This document shows positions 16,302 through 25,389 of a stretch of DNA of 64,000 nucleotides, piece after piece. The stretch's first letter is position 1, and every line of letters starts with the position of its first letter. The notes beneath the pieces are model-generated. The model saw only the letters and a program-made list of their open reading frames with translations, was not told where the DNA came from and did not search any database. This stretch comes from an uncultured Eubacteriales bacterium (GTDB taxonomy: Bacteria; Bacillota; Clostridia; Oscillospirales; Oscillospiraceae). The stretch is taken from NCBI GenBank assembly GCA_934597725.1, contig CAKTSK010000003.1:41794-105793 (forward strand), in the 5' to 3' direction. The translations under genes were made by a program, and so were the position numbers.

Positions 16302-17306
16302 ATGTCCCTGCGTGAGATGACCGAGGCCCTGGAGGCCCAGCACCTGTCCCCCTACGCCGCCCTGGCGTCCCGGTCCCGCGGCCGCCAGCGGCCCCTGGAA
16401 CCCTGTGAGATCCGCACCTGCTACCAGCGGGATGTGGACCGGATCGTCCACTGCAAAGCCTTCCGGCGCCTGATGCACAAGACCCAGGTCTTTCTTCAGC
16501 CCGAGGGGGACCACTACCGCACCCGGATGACCCATACCCTGGAGGTGGCCCGGATCGCCCGGACCATCGCCCGGGGCCTGCAGCTGAACGAGGACCTGAC
16601 CGAGGCCATCGCCCTGGGCCATGACCTGGGCCACACCCCCTTCGGCCACGCCGGAGAGCGGGTGCTGGACGAGATCCTGCCCGGCGGCTTCCGCCACAAC
16701 GAGCAGTCCCTGCGGGTGGTGGAGCGGCTGGAACAGGAGGGCGAGGGCCTGAACCTCTGCTACGAGGTCCGCCGGGGCATCCTCTGCCACACCGGGCCGG
16801 ACAAGGCCGAGACCCTGGAGGGGCAGATCGTCCGCCTGGCCGATAAGATCGCCTACATCAACCACGACATCGACGACGCCATGCGGGGCGGGATCATCTA
16901 TCCCCTGGACATCCCGCTGGAGGTGTCTCAGGTGCTGGGGTTTGACCACAGCGGGCGGATCAACACCCTCACCGGGGACGTGATCCGGGCCAGCCAGGGG
17001 AAGGACGAGATCGTGCAGTCGCCGGCCTGCGGACAGGCCATGGCCGCCCTGCGGAGCTTCATGTTCGAGGCGGTCTACCACAATCCCCTGGCTAAGGGAG
17101 AGGAATCCAAGGCCCAGGAGATGATCGCCCGTCTGTTTGAGCACTATCAGAAAAAGCCCGACGAGCTTCCGCCGGATTACCAGGACATCCGCCTGCGGGA
17201 AGGGGTGGACCGGGCCGTGTGCGACTACATCGCCGGGATGACCGACAACTACGCCGTGGAAAAATACTGCGAGGCCTTTGTGCCGCTGGCGTGGTCGGTG
17301 AAATAA
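16302..17306 (+). CDS. dgt: Deoxyguanosinetriphosphate triphosphohydrolase-like protein
   Basis: A 334-residue HD-domain hydrolase of the dGTPase family, which removes triphosphate from deoxynucleotides and so adjusts dNTP pools. Metal ligands are visible: His78 in RMTHTLEVA, His107-Asp108 in LGHDLGHTPFGH, and the later Asp in ADKIAYINHDIDD. The motif CKAFRRLMHKTQVF marks the family. It lies 20 bases before dnaG, the usual clostridial dgt-dnaG-rpoD order. The 130-base gap upstream holds a weak hairpin, TTTCCTG-AGAAG-CAGGAAA (about 16200-16218), but no convincing promoter. Exact nucleotide preference cannot be read from sequence. Confidence 0.9.
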   Translation: MSLREMTEALEAQHLSPYAALASRSRGRQRPLEPCEIRTCYQRDVDRIVHCKAFRRLMHKTQVFLQPEGDHYRTRMTHTLEVARIARTIARGLQLNEDLTEAIALGHDLGHTPFGHAGERVLDEILPGGFRHNEQSLRVVERLEQEGEGLNLCYEVRRGILCHTGPDKAETLEGQIVRLADKIAYINHDIDDAMRGGIIYPLDIPLEVSQVLGFDHSGRINTLTGDVIRASQGKDEIVQSPACGQAMAALRSFMFEAVYHNPLAKGEESKAQEMIARLFEHYQKKPDELPPDYQDIRLREGVDRAVCDYIAGMTDNYAVEKYCEAFVPLAWSVK

Positions 17307-17326
17307 ACGGAAAGGAGGCCCAGCCC

Positions 17327-19069
17327 ATGATCCCCGCGGCGTTTCTGGATGAACTGGTGGCCCGCAGCGATTTGGTGGACGTGGTCTCCGATTACGTCCG
17401 CCTGACCCCCAAGGGGGGCAGCTATTGGGGGCTGTGCCCCTTTCACGGGGAAAAGACCCCCTCCTTCCACGTTCTGCCGGACCGGCAGCTGTACCACTGC
17501 TTTGGTTGCGGCAAGGGGGGCGGGGTGCTGTCCTTCATCATGGAGGTGGAAAACCTGCCCTTCGTGGATGCGGCCCGCCTGCTGGCCAAGCGGGCGGGGA
17601 TGGCCTTTCCCGAGGGGGACAACGACCAGCGGGGCCGCCGCAAACGGGGCCGTCTGCTGGAACTGAACAAGCAGGCCGCCCGGTTTTTCCACCAGCAGCT
17701 CCACAGCCCGGCCGGGCAGGCGGGGCTGGCCTACCTGCAAAGCCGGGGTCTGTCCCGGGGAATTCTGACCCGCTTTGGCCTGGGCTTTGCCCCGGACAGC
17801 TGGGACAGCCTCATCGGGGCCATGGCCCAGCTGGGCTATGAAAAGCAGGAGCTTCTGGAGGCCGGTCTGGCGGCCAGCAACCAGAAGGGGCGGATCTACG
17901 ACCGCTTCCGGGGCCGGGTCATGTTCCCCATCATCGACCTGCGGGGCGATGTGATCGGCTTCGGCGGCCGGGTGCTGGGGGACGGCACGCCCAAATATCT
18001 GAACTCTCCCGACAGCCCGGTGTTCAACAAGAGCCGCAACCTCTTTGCCCTGAACCTGGCCAAGAACACCAAGCTGGGCCGGATCGTCCTCACGGAGGGG
18101 TATATGGATACCATCTCCCTCTATCAGGCGGGCTTTGACTGCGCCGTGGCCAGCCTGGGCACCGCCCTCACGGCAGACCACGCCAAGCTCATCTCCCGCT
18201 TTACCAAGGAAGTGGTCATCTGCTACGACGCGGATACCGCCGGGGTCCAGGCCGCGGGACGAGCCATTCCTCTGCTGGAGAAAACAGGCTTGCAGGTACG
18301 GGTGCTCCGGGTGTCCGGGGCCAAGGACCCGGATGAATTTCTCAAAAAATACGGACGGGATGCCTTTGCCCGCCTGCTGGACCAGTCGGAGAACTATGTG
18401 GACTATAACCTGCGCCAGCTGCAAGGGAAGTATGACCTGACCGACCCGGTCCAGACGGTGGAGTTTGCCCGGGCCGGAGCGGACCTGCTGTCCCGGCTGG
18501 ACAGCCCTGTGGAGCGGGAGGTCTATGCCGGCCAGCTGGCCCAGACGGCCGGCGTGGGCAAGGACGCCCTGCTCCAGGAGATCAAGCGCTGCCGGAGCCA
18601 GCGCCTGTATCAAGCCAAGAAGAAACAGGAGCGGCGGGACTTGCTTCCGGTGAACCGGGTCCAGCCCAAGGCCCGCCAGCTCCATTATGACAATCCCCGC
18701 TCGGCCCGGGCGGAAGAGGGCATCCTGCGGCTACTGATGCTGGACAGCTCCCTGGTCAAGCTGACCCAGGGATTGCAGCCGGAGGACTTCTCCTCGCCGG
18801 TGCTGGGCAGGCTCTACGGCCTGCTGCTGGACCACCTGGACCAGGGCAGATCCCTCCAGCTGGGCGCGCTGGAAGGGGAGCTGACGGGGGAAGAGAGTAC
18901 CCTGCTGGCAGAGATCTTAGGCCAGCCGGCGGCACTGGAAAACGGGGCGGCGGCTATGGCCGACTATCGCGCCGTGCTGGAAACCGAACGCATGAAACAG
19001 CAACCCACCACCGATGAAGCGGTGCTTTTGGCCGCAAGGGAAACCTATCGGAAAAAGAAAAGTATATAG
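17327..19069 (+). CDS. dnaG: DNA primase
   Basis: A 580-residue primase that makes RNA primers at the replication fork. The N-terminal CHC2 zinc ribbon uses Cys37, His40, Cys58 and Cys61 (CPFHGEKTPSF, CFGCGKGG). The TOPRIM centre follows, with Glu257 in LTEGYMD and Asp301/Asp303 in YDADTAG. The C-terminal third should bind DnaB helicase. Start 17327 is set by AAAGGAGG; an upstream in-frame ATG lies inside the dGTPase gene and lacks a site. rpoD follows 12 bases later, forming the classical macromolecular synthesis operon without rpsU. Confidence 0.97.
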   Translation: MIPAAFLDELVARSDLVDVVSDYVRLTPKGGSYWGLCPFHGEKTPSFHVLPDRQLYHCFGCGKGGGVLSFIMEVENLPFVDAARLLAKRAGMAFPEGDNDQRGRRKRGRLLELNKQAARFFHQQLHSPAGQAGLAYLQSRGLSRGILTRFGLGFAPDSWDSLIGAMAQLGYEKQELLEAGLAASNQKGRIYDRFRGRVMFPIIDLRGDVIGFGGRVLGDGTPKYLNSPDSPVFNKSRNLFALNLAKNTKLGRIVLTEGYMDTISLYQAGFDCAVASLGTALTADHAKLISRFTKEVVICYDADTAGVQAAGRAIPLLEKTGLQVRVLRVSGAKDPDEFLKKYGRDAFARLLDQSENYVDYNLRQLQGKYDLTDPVQTVEFARAGADLLSRLDSPVEREVYAGQLAQTAGVGKDALLQEIKRCRSQRLYQAKKKQERRDLLPVNRVQPKARQLHYDNPRSARAEEGILRLLMLDSSLVKLTQGLQPEDFSSPVLGRLYGLLLDHLDQGRSLQLGALEGELTGEESTLLAEILGQPAALENGAAAMADYRAVLETERMKQQPTTDEAVLLAARETYRKKKSI

Positions 19070-19081
19070 GAGATGGATACC

Positions 19082-20386
19082 ATGAGCGAAAAAAAGACAC
19101 CGGAAACCAAGCGGGAAAAGGAAAAGCTGATCCATGTCACCGAGGAGCAGCTGCAGGCGGGCAAGGCGGAGATCATGAAGATCGTGGCCGGCCTGAGCGG
19201 CGCGGAAAAGCTGGGCGATCTGCTGGACAAGGGCCGGAAAAAAGGCCGTCTGTCCTCCGGGGAGCTGATGGAGGCTCTGGAGGAGATCGACCTGGAATCC
19301 GAGCAGATGGACAAGATCTATGACGTGCTGGAGAACATGGGCATCGACACCGCCGGCGAGGACTACCTGCCCGAGCTGAGCGGGGAGAACATGCCCCCCA
19401 TCGAGGAGATCGAGGAGATCCCCGAGGAGGAGATCGTGGACCCCAACACGCTGGTGGATTCCTTCGGCATCGACGACCCGGTGCGGATGTACCTGAAAGA
19501 GATCGGCAAGGTGGACCTGCTCACCAGTGAGCAGGAGGTGGCCCTGGCCCAGACCATGGTCACCGGCCAGGAGACCAAGCAGCAGCTGGAAGAGATGGAG
19601 GCCGAAGGCGTGGAGCTGGACGCCGAGACCAGACGGCAGATGGAAAAGCTCATCAAGGCCGGCGAGCGGGCCAAGCAGAACCTGGCCGAGGCCAACCTCC
19701 GTCTGGTGGTCTCCATCGCCAAGCGGTATGTGGGCCGGGGGATGCTCTTCCTGGACCTCATCCAGGAGGGCAACCTGGGCCTGATCAAGGCGGTGGAGAA
19801 GTTCGACTACACCAAGGGCTATAAGTTCTCCACCTATGCCACCTGGTGGATCCGGCAGGCCATCACCCGGGCCATCGCCGACCAGGCCCGGACCATCCGC
19901 ATCCCCGTTCATATGGTGGAGACCATCAACAAGGTCATCCGGGTCTCCCGGCAGCTGCTCCAGGAGCTGGGGCACGACCCCTCTCCCGAGGAGATCTCCG
20001 AGGAGATGAACATGCCCGTGGACAAGGTCCGGGAGATCCTGAAGATCGCCCAGGAGCCTGTCAGCCTGGAGACTCCCATCGGCGAGGAGGAGGACTCCCA
20101 CCTGGGCGACTTCATCCCCGACGAGGATGCCTCCGAGCCGTCGGAGGCCGCCTCCTTCACCCTGCTCAAGGAGCAGCTGGTGGACGTGCTGTCCACCCTC
20201 ACCCCCCGGGAGGAGAAGGTCCTCAAGCTGCGCTTCGGCATTGAGGACGGCCGCACCCGCACCCTGGAAGAGGTGGGCAAGGAGTTCAACGTCACCCGGG
20301 AGCGCATTCGTCAGATCGAGGCCAAGGCCCTGCGGAAGCTCCGCCACCCCAGCCGCTCCAAGAAGCTGAAAGATTTCCTCAACTGA
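19082..20386 (+). CDS. rpoD: RNA polymerase primary sigma factor
   Basis: A 434-residue sigma-70 (SigA). An acidic N-terminal region 1.1 is followed by region 1.2 ([15 protein letters not shown]), region 2 with the -10 recognition helix ([19 protein letters not shown]) and the [14 protein letters not shown] segment, region 3 ([10 protein letters not shown]), and region 4 with the -35 helix ([15 protein letters not shown]). ATG 19082 is chosen over ATG 19073 because AGGAG abuts the latter directly and stands nine bases from the former. The promoters found in this window (TTGACA-17-TATAAT type) match this factor. Confidence 0.97.
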   Translation: MSEKKTPETKREKEKLIHVTEEQLQAGKAEIMKIVAGLSGAEKLGDLLDKGRKKGRLSSGELMEALEEIDLESEQMDKIYDVLENMGIDTAGEDYLPELSGENMPPIEEIEEIPEEEIVDPNTLVDSFGIDDPVRMYLKEIGKVDLLTSEQEVALAQTMVTGQETKQQLEEMEAEGVELDAETRRQMEKLIKAGERAKQNLAEANLRLVVSIAKRYVGRGMLFLDLIQEGNLGLIKAVEKFDYTKGYKFSTYATWWIRQAITRAIADQARTIRIPVHMVETINKVIRVSRQLLQELGHDPSPEEISEEMNMPVDKVREILKIAQEPVSLETPIGEEEDSHLGDFIPDEDASEPSEAASFTLLKEQLVDVLSTLTPREEKVLKLRFGIEDGRTRTLEEVGKEFNVTRERIRQIEAKALRKLRHPSRSKKLKDFLN

Positions 20387-20396
20387 GCGACCAAAA

Positions 20397-20443
20397 CAAA
20401 CCACCCGTACCGGGGGCCAGACAGCCCCGGTGCGGGTGGTTTC
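20397..20443. terminator. Bidirectional terminator between rpoD and a D,D-carboxypeptidase gene
   Basis: CCACCCGTACCGGGG pairs with CCCCGGTGCGGGTGG, a 15-bp stem with one wobble. T-rich tails (TTTCTTG on plus, TTTGTTTT on minus) lie on both sides of the convergent pair. Confidence 0.88.
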
Positions 20444-20449
20444 TTGCGT

Positions 20450-21160
20450 TCAGCGGAGATATTCTTCCAGGCACAGCCCAGCGGCCTGGATGGCTTTGGC
20501 GTGGTCCCGGCCCACATAGCGGTAGTGCCAAGGCTCGTAGATGATGCCGGTCACGGCCTGTTTGCCGGTGGGGTAGCGCAGGATGAAGCCGTACTCCCAG
20601 CAGTGTTCCAGCAGCCATTGCTGCACGGCGGTGTGGGCCTGGTCGTGGTCCAGCAGCTGGTAGCCGGCGTCCACAATGTCTACCGCCAGCCCCAGCTGAT
20701 GCTCGCTGGTGCCGGGGACCGCCACTTCCCGGGCGGCGTCCTGGGCGGCCTGGGCCGGGCTGCTGCCCCGGCGGCGGAGCTTTTCGACCAGATCGTTGTA
20801 CAAGGCAGCTTGCTTCTCCGGGCTGCGGTACGAGGAGCAGACCACCGGGGAGAGGCCCGCCGCCCGACAGTCCGCCAGCATGGCCTCCAGCGCCGCCGCG
20901 CAGCGCCGGTCTACCTGGTGCCCGTGTTCGGCCACGGTGAGATCCGGCTGCCAGTGGTCCGGCAGGGGGTGGGCCGCGTTGACCAGGGTCAGCAGGTCGT
21001 CCGTCCGGTCCGGCGTCTGGCTGACGGGGGCGGCGGAGACGGGAGCAGAGGGGGGTGCTGCAGGCGATCCCGCCGCCATCTGCTTCCTGCCCAGCCCCAG
21101 CAGCCCGACCGTCAGAAGGCCCAGCAGCGCAAGGAAGAAGGAGAGCCGTCGGATGGTCAT
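20450..21160 (-). CDS. M15 family D-alanyl-D-alanine carboxypeptidase (VanY-like)
   Basis: A 236-residue secreted or membrane-anchored zinc peptidase. Residues about 4-25 are an uncleaved-looking signal anchor. The catalytic domain carries SSYRSPEKQ, the zinc motif GTSEHQLGLAVDI (His and Asp of SxHxxGxAxD) and EPWHYRYVG with the last zinc His. It trims the terminal D-Ala from peptidoglycan stem peptides. ATG 21160 is preferred because AGGAGG stands eight bases upstream; earlier in-frame ATGs overlap that site. No vancomycin-resistance genes are near, so a housekeeping wall-remodelling role is likely. Confidence 0.9.
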   Translation of the reverse strand: MTIRRLSFFLALLGLLTVGLLGLGRKQMAAGSPAAPPSAPVSAAPVSQTPDRTDDLLTLVNAAHPLPDHWQPDLTVAEHGHQVDRRCAAALEAMLADCRAAGLSPVVCSSYRSPEKQAALYNDLVEKLRRRGSSPAQAAQDAAREVAVPGTSEHQLGLAVDIVDAGYQLLDHDQAHTAVQQWLLEHCWEYGFILRYPTGKQAVTGIIYEPWHYRYVGRDHAKAIQAAGLCLEEYLR

Positions 21161-21235
21161 GTCCATCACCTCCTGATGGGACAAGCCTATCAGGAAACGG
21201 GGACAAACCGTCCGCCAAACGCCCTCCGAACGGCA

Positions 21236-22048
21236 TCAAAGCGCCGGAAAGTTGAAGGTCAGAGTCAGAAATTCCCGGTCGGCATCCAGCTGCAGCGACA
21301 GCGGGACGGTGCTGCCCTGGTCGGTGACAAAAGGAAACCGATAGCTGGCAGGCGGCAGAAATTCCGGGGGATCGAATTGATCCGGGTCGATGGCGTAGTA
21401 TTCCTGGCAGAACGCCTGCATCGCCTGGGCCGACGCCATGGAGAAGGAAAACGCCTCGCCGCCGTCCGGCAGGGGCCTGCGGTAGTGAAAGGACAGCATT
21501 TTCTGAAAGCTGTCATCCAGGACCAGCAGCAGCTCCTGTCCTTGGGCGTTGGTGAAGGTGCAGGACCAGAAGATCTCTGCCACAGCGTTCTCCACGACGA
21601 CATACTTGTCACGAGCGTTTCCTCTGTCGTTGGTGCGGAAGAGACGCTGGGGCACGACCGAGGGCGACACCGCCACGCTGCCCACCGCCACAAAGGGGGT
21701 GGCAGAGGAAAAGGTCCATCGGGCCGGAGAAAACAGATCCTCCTGCCCCAGAAAGGAGAGGCCGGCCTCCGCCATGGCCGCCAGCGCCCGGCGGGCCGCG
21801 GTCTCAGCCTCGGCAGGGGAGAGGGCGCTGCTGTCGCCCTGGTCCAGCGAAAGCTGTTCATAGCCGCTGGCCGCCAGCTGGAGGTGGGAGAACAGGTCGG
21901 ACAGCGCCGCCGGTTTGGTCTGGTAGGAGAGGATCTGCCCCTCCGCCTGCCGGTCCTGCCAGCCGGAGACCACCCAGGGCAGGAGGAACCCGACGGCGGT
22001 CAGCAGACCTGCCAGCAGGATCAGCAGGGGGGTCATTCTGAAACGCAT
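21236..22048 (-). CDS. Membrane-anchored protein of unknown function in two-component operon
   Basis: A 270-residue protein I do not recognise. Residues about 4-25 (MTPLLILLAGLLTAVGFLLP) form one membrane helix or signal anchor; the rest is a hydrophilic extracytoplasmic domain without cysteine pairs or evident repeats. ATG 22048 has GGAGG six bases upstream and lies inside the kinase gene, a 16-base overlap, so it is translated with the response regulator and kinase. Such a third gene may sense or modulate the kinase at the membrane, which is an inference from position only. Confidence 0.7.
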   Translation of the reverse strand: MRFRMTPLLILLAGLLTAVGFLLPWVVSGWQDRQAEGQILSYQTKPAALSDLFSHLQLAASGYEQLSLDQGDSSALSPAEAETAARRALAAMAEAGLSFLGQEDLFSPARWTFSSATPFVAVGSVAVSPSVVPQRLFRTNDRGNARDKYVVVENAVAEIFWSCTFTNAQGQELLLVLDDSFQKMLSFHYRRPLPDGGEAFSFSMASAQAMQAFCQEYYAIDPDQFDPPEFLPPASYRFPFVTDQGSTVPLSLQLDADREFLTLTFNFPAL

Positions 22049-23445
22049 GGCCGGCCTCCTTTCAGGCAAACGGTGACGGTGGTGCCCTGGCCGGGCTGGC
22101 TGGCAAAGTGGATGCTTCCCCCGTGGAGGGAGACGATCCGCTGGCACAGGGCCAGCCCCAGCCCCGCGCCGCCCTGGGCCCGGGAGCGGGACTTGTCCAC
22201 CCGATAGAAAGCCTCCGTCAGGTGGGACAGAACGTCGGGGGGCATCCCCCGGCCGGTGTCCTGGACGGTGAGGCAGCAGCCCTGTTCCGTCAGGGACACG
22301 GTGACGGCGATGGTCCCGGTCCCCTCGATGGCTTTGCGGCTGTTGTCCAGCAGATCAAGGACCAGCGAGCGGAACAGATCGGGTTCCAGCAGACACAGGC
22401 CCGCCTCTCCCTGGACGGTCAGGGCGATGCCCTGGGCTGCCAGCCGGGGCGCCAGGGGTGCGGTCAGGTCCTGGAGCAGGGCTGTCGGGTCCGCAGGGAC
22501 CAGGGCGGGAGACTGATGCTCCGCCAGATGCAGGTCCAGCAGCTTGAGCGACAGCCGTTCCAGCCGCTTCCCCTCGGAGAAAATATAGTTTGCGGCCTGG
22601 GCTTGTTCGGCGGGGGAGAGGGTCCCCTGCCGCAGCAGGTCCGCATAGCCCAGAATGGCGGTCATGGGGGTTTTCAGCTCGTGGGTAAAGCTGCCGATGA
22701 AGCGGTCCTGGCCCTCCATGGTGGCTTGCAGGGCGGCGATGTGGGCCTCCTGCTGGGCGGCCATGGCGTCAAACTCCCGGGCCAGTGCGCCGATCTCGTC
22801 CCGGCTGGTGATGCCCGAGCGGCGGGAGAGGTCGCCGTCTGCCAGGGCCTGGGCGGTTTTGGCCAGCTTGTCCAGGGGACGGGTGAGGACCCAGGCGGTG
22901 CTGTAGGAGACCAGCGCACAGACCAGCAGCAAGGCCAGAAAGATCTGCCCAAAGGCCTGCTGCTGCTGCTGCCGGGTCTGGTAAACGGGGGAGATGTCAT
23001 AGGCCACGTTCAGCAGCAGGGGCTGCCCCAGCAGGTCGATCTGGCCGGCCAGCTGGAGATAGTGGCGGTCCTGATAGGAAAACGTGGTCTGCACGATGTG
23101 CTTCTGGTCGGCCAGTCCCTTCAGGTCTTCCAGACCCGGGGCGGCATCCCCCTGCAGGACCAGGACCTCTTCGGCGCTGACCAGGGACAGGGCGGCGCAG
23201 GCCAGACTGCCCTGGGCCGAGAGCTGCTGGACCACCCGGGCGGCCTCCTGCGGGGTGGTCCAGACCTCGATCCGGGACACCAGCTGCACCGTGTGCAGGA
23301 GCAGGGTATAGGCGGCTTTTGCGGCCTCCTGCTCTCTGGCCAGGGCGCTCTGGAAGGAGAGGGCGATGAGCGCGCTGCTCCCCCCGCCGAACAGCAGGGA
23401 GAGCAGGCAGACCAGACAAAGGGTGGTTTTCAGGCGGAACTTCAT
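22033..23445 (-). CDS. Sensor histidine kinase
   Basis: A 470-residue membrane kinase. Order: membrane helix (about 5-28), an extracytoplasmic sensor of roughly 130 residues, second helix (LALLLVCALVSYSTAWV), HAMP, dimerisation domain with the phospho-His in SFTHELKTPMTAILGY, then the ATPase with N box LDLLDNSRKA, G1 DTGRGMP and G2 GGAGLGLALC. The start at 23445 overlaps the response regulator stop as ATGA. What it senses cannot be told; the sensor region is not a recognised PAS or cache fold by eye. Confidence 0.93.
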   Translation of the reverse strand: MKFRLKTTLCLVCLLSLLFGGGSSALIALSFQSALAREQEAAKAAYTLLLHTVQLVSRIEVWTTPQEAARVVQQLSAQGSLACAALSLVSAEEVLVLQGDAAPGLEDLKGLADQKHIVQTTFSYQDRHYLQLAGQIDLLGQPLLLNVAYDISPVYQTRQQQQQAFGQIFLALLLVCALVSYSTAWVLTRPLDKLAKTAQALADGDLSRRSGITSRDEIGALAREFDAMAAQQEAHIAALQATMEGQDRFIGSFTHELKTPMTAILGYADLLRQGTLSPAEQAQAANYIFSEGKRLERLSLKLLDLHLAEHQSPALVPADPTALLQDLTAPLAPRLAAQGIALTVQGEAGLCLLEPDLFRSLVLDLLDNSRKAIEGTGTIAVTVSLTEQGCCLTVQDTGRGMPPDVLSHLTEAFYRVDKSRSRAQGGAGLGLALCQRIVSLHGGSIHFASQPGQGTTVTVCLKGGRPCVSE

Positions 23446-24101
23446 TCGGGGACCTCCAGCCGATAGCCGATCTTGTTCACCGCCCGCAGCTGGGTCTCCC
23501 AGCCCACCTTTTTCCGCAGGCGCTGGACGTGCAGGTCCACGGTCTTGCTGCCGAAAGCCAGCTCTCCGCCCCACACCCGTTCATAAATGGTGTCCCGGTA
23601 CAGGGCGGCGTTGGGGTTGCGGAGAAAGAGCAGCATCAGGTCAAATTCCTTGGGGGTCAGGGCGATCTCCTGTTCCCCCCGCCAGACCTTCCTGGCCCGG
23701 GGATCGGCCCGCAGGCCGGCCAGGGTGAGGACGTCCTCCGTCCGGTGGAACCGGCGCAGCACGGTCTCCACCCGGGCCAGCAGCTCCGCGATGTCAAAGG
23801 GCTTGACGATGTAGTCCTCTGCCCCCAGCTTCAGCCCTCTGACCCGGTCGGCCACTGCGGTCCGGGCGGTGACGAAGATCACCGGCAGGTCCAGCGCGCG
23901 AAAGTATTCCAGCAGGGCGAAGCCGTCGGCCCCCGGCAGCATCACGTCCACCAGGGCCAGGTCATAGGGGTGGGAAGCGGCCAGATCGGCGGCCCGCTCC
24001 CCGTCAGCGGCCCAGGTGCAGCGATACCCGGCGCGTTTGAGCGCCATGGTGATGAGGTCGGCGATGGGCTGCTCGTCTTCTGCGATGAGGATGTTGACCA
24101 T
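23442..24101 (-). CDS. OmpR-family response regulator
   Basis: A 219-residue regulator. The receiver has the acidic pair Glu8-Asp9, phospho-acceptor Asp52 in VDVMLPGADG, a Thr in FVTAR and Lys100 in VKPFD. The C-terminal winged helix carries LTPKEFDLMLLFLRNP and KTVDLHVQRLRKKVG. ATG 24101 follows AGGAGG; the frame runs further upstream without a site. It heads an operon with its kinase and a membrane-anchored protein. Confidence 0.94.
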   Translation of the reverse strand: MVNILIAEDEQPIADLITMALKRAGYRCTWAADGERAADLAASHPYDLALVDVMLPGADGFALLEYFRALDLPVIFVTARTAVADRVRGLKLGAEDYIVKPFDIAELLARVETVLRRFHRTEDVLTLAGLRADPRARKVWRGEQEIALTPKEFDLMLLFLRNPNAALYRDTIYERVWGGELAFGSKTVDLHVQRLRKKVGWETQLRAVNKIGYRLEVPE

Positions 24102-24168
24102 GGGAGTCCCTCCTTTCCTTCTATCCTCATAGGATACCACAAAAAGGCATCCAAACGGCAAAGTCATC

Positions 24169-24198
24169 AAAAAGCCGGAGGGGAAAGTCCCCTCCGGC
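24169..24198 (-). terminator. Terminator after the lipoprotein gene
   Basis: GCCGGAGGGGA pairs perfectly with TCCCCTCCGGC; on the minus strand it is followed by TTTTT. Confidence 0.88.
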
Positions 24199-24209
24199 AG
24201 ACGGCGGCG

Positions 24210-25109
24210 TCAGGATGGTTGTCCGTCGGAACGGACCTGGATGGTCTGGTCCCCCAGCTGCACGGCGTGGATCTGATCCGGCAATGTGGGGACAAAGGAC
24301 TGGGCCGTCAGGGACAGGGCGTTCTCCTCCTGGTGGACGGCGGCGGCCTGGAAGCTGGGCAGCGCCTGCCCGGATGCATCCAGGAACGCAAAGGTCTCCT
24401 GTAACTGGGCCGCTGTCAGCTGGGCCAGGGCGGCGTCCTGGAGAGTGAGGTGGGCCGAGAAAAGGGACAGGGCGGCGCTGCCCACCACGGTGCCGTCCTG
24501 GCGGACCAGCTCTGCCTGCCGGGCCGGGGCCTCGGTCTGGAGCGTCCAGGAAAAGAGGTGGGCGGACTGCCCCAGGTGGTCCCGGTAGAGCAGGGTGACC
24601 TCCTTGCCCGGCGTGAGCAGCGGGGGATCGCAGGAGACGGTGAAGAGGAGGTTGATGGTGTGTTCCGAGACCTGAGAGCCCTGGCAGGTGATGTGACACC
24701 CGTCGGAGAAGGAGGTCTCGGGCATCTGGCTGGGGTCCGTGATGGTCCCTTCTGCCAGGACCAGGTTGTCCTGAAGCTGCTGGGGAGCGTCGGACAGGTC
24801 CACGCGGTCGGGATAGGTGACCTCTAAGGTGAGATAGAGCAGCCCGGCGTCCCCCACCGCCTTTTGCAGCGTGGCCTGGACGTCGTTGTCCTGGCTGGTG
24901 AGGGCCAGGGCCTGGCTGGCGGCGGCGGCGGTCTCCTCCGGCAGCTGGCGCAGGTCCAGATAGCCGGTCAGGGGATCGTTGGGGTCCAGCTGGATCTGGG
25001 CCTCGTCCCCGCCGTCGATGGGCATGGGAACGGCAGAGGCCGCGGGTTTGCCGCCGCAGGCGGCCAAAAGAAAGACAAGGGGCAGGAGGAGAAGCAGGAA
25101 GCGTTTCAT
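24210..25109 (-). CDS. Putative lipoprotein
   Basis: A 299-residue exported protein. The N-terminus is a lipoprotein signal (MKRFLLLLL...) with the lipobox LAAC; Cys18 would be lipidated and the protein held on the outer face of the membrane. The mature part is acidic and rich in Gln, Leu and Thr, with two nearby cysteines (SDGCHITCQG) that might form a disulfide. No enzyme motif is recognised. Its promoter and terminator are its own, although it lies upstream of the two-component operon in the same direction. Both may belong to one envelope-stress response, but nothing in the sequence shows this. Confidence 0.75.
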   Translation of the reverse strand: MKRFLLLLLPLVFLLAACGGKPAASAVPMPIDGGDEAQIQLDPNDPLTGYLDLRQLPEETAAAASQALALTSQDNDVQATLQKAVGDAGLLYLTLEVTYPDRVDLSDAPQQLQDNLVLAEGTITDPSQMPETSFSDGCHITCQGSQVSEHTINLLFTVSCDPPLLTPGKEVTLLYRDHLGQSAHLFSWTLQTEAPARQAELVRQDGTVVGSAALSLFSAHLTLQDAALAQLTAAQLQETFAFLDASGQALPSFQAAAVHQEENALSLTAQSFVPTLPDQIHAVQLGDQTIQVRSDGQPS

Positions 25110-25193
25110 GGCAGACTCCTTTCATTGGTGGCAGCCTGAACCCGCCGGTCCGGGCCGCAGCCGCCCCTATGGCCGGGGCGGCGCACTGCCCTC

Positions 25194-25222
25194 ATTGTAA
25201 AGGATGTTCCTTCCAGAGTCAA
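25194..25222 (-). promoter_or_regulatory. Sigma-A promoter for the lipoprotein gene
   Basis: On the minus strand TTGACT, a 17-base spacer and TACAAT, about 85 bases before the start codon. Confidence 0.78.
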
Positions 25223-25293
25223 CGAGAGTTTTTCCCGATGGTTTTCCATGAAAAACCCCCGTCCGGCGGCGGGACTTCTGTGGGATTCGCCCC

Positions 25294-25322
25294 TTGTTTT
25301 TTTCTGGCGGTTGGAGTAAGAT
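25294..25322 (+). promoter_or_regulatory. Sigma-A promoter for the ThrE-type exporter
   Basis: TTGTTT, a 17-base spacer and TAAGAT, about 67 bases before the first exporter gene. Confidence 0.6.
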
Positions 25323-25336
25323 ATGGCATCCTTTCA

Positions 25337-25359
25337 GGCGGCTGCCAGCGGCAGCCGCC
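25337..25359 (+). other. Hairpin in the exporter leader
   Basis: GGCGGCTGCC and GGCAGCCGCC form a perfect 10-bp stem with a 3-base loop just after the expected transcription start. No T-run follows, so it is not a terminator; it may protect the 5' end. Confidence 0.6.
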
Positions 25360-25389
25360 CGACATACTGTAGGGGAGAGGAGGCTGTCC

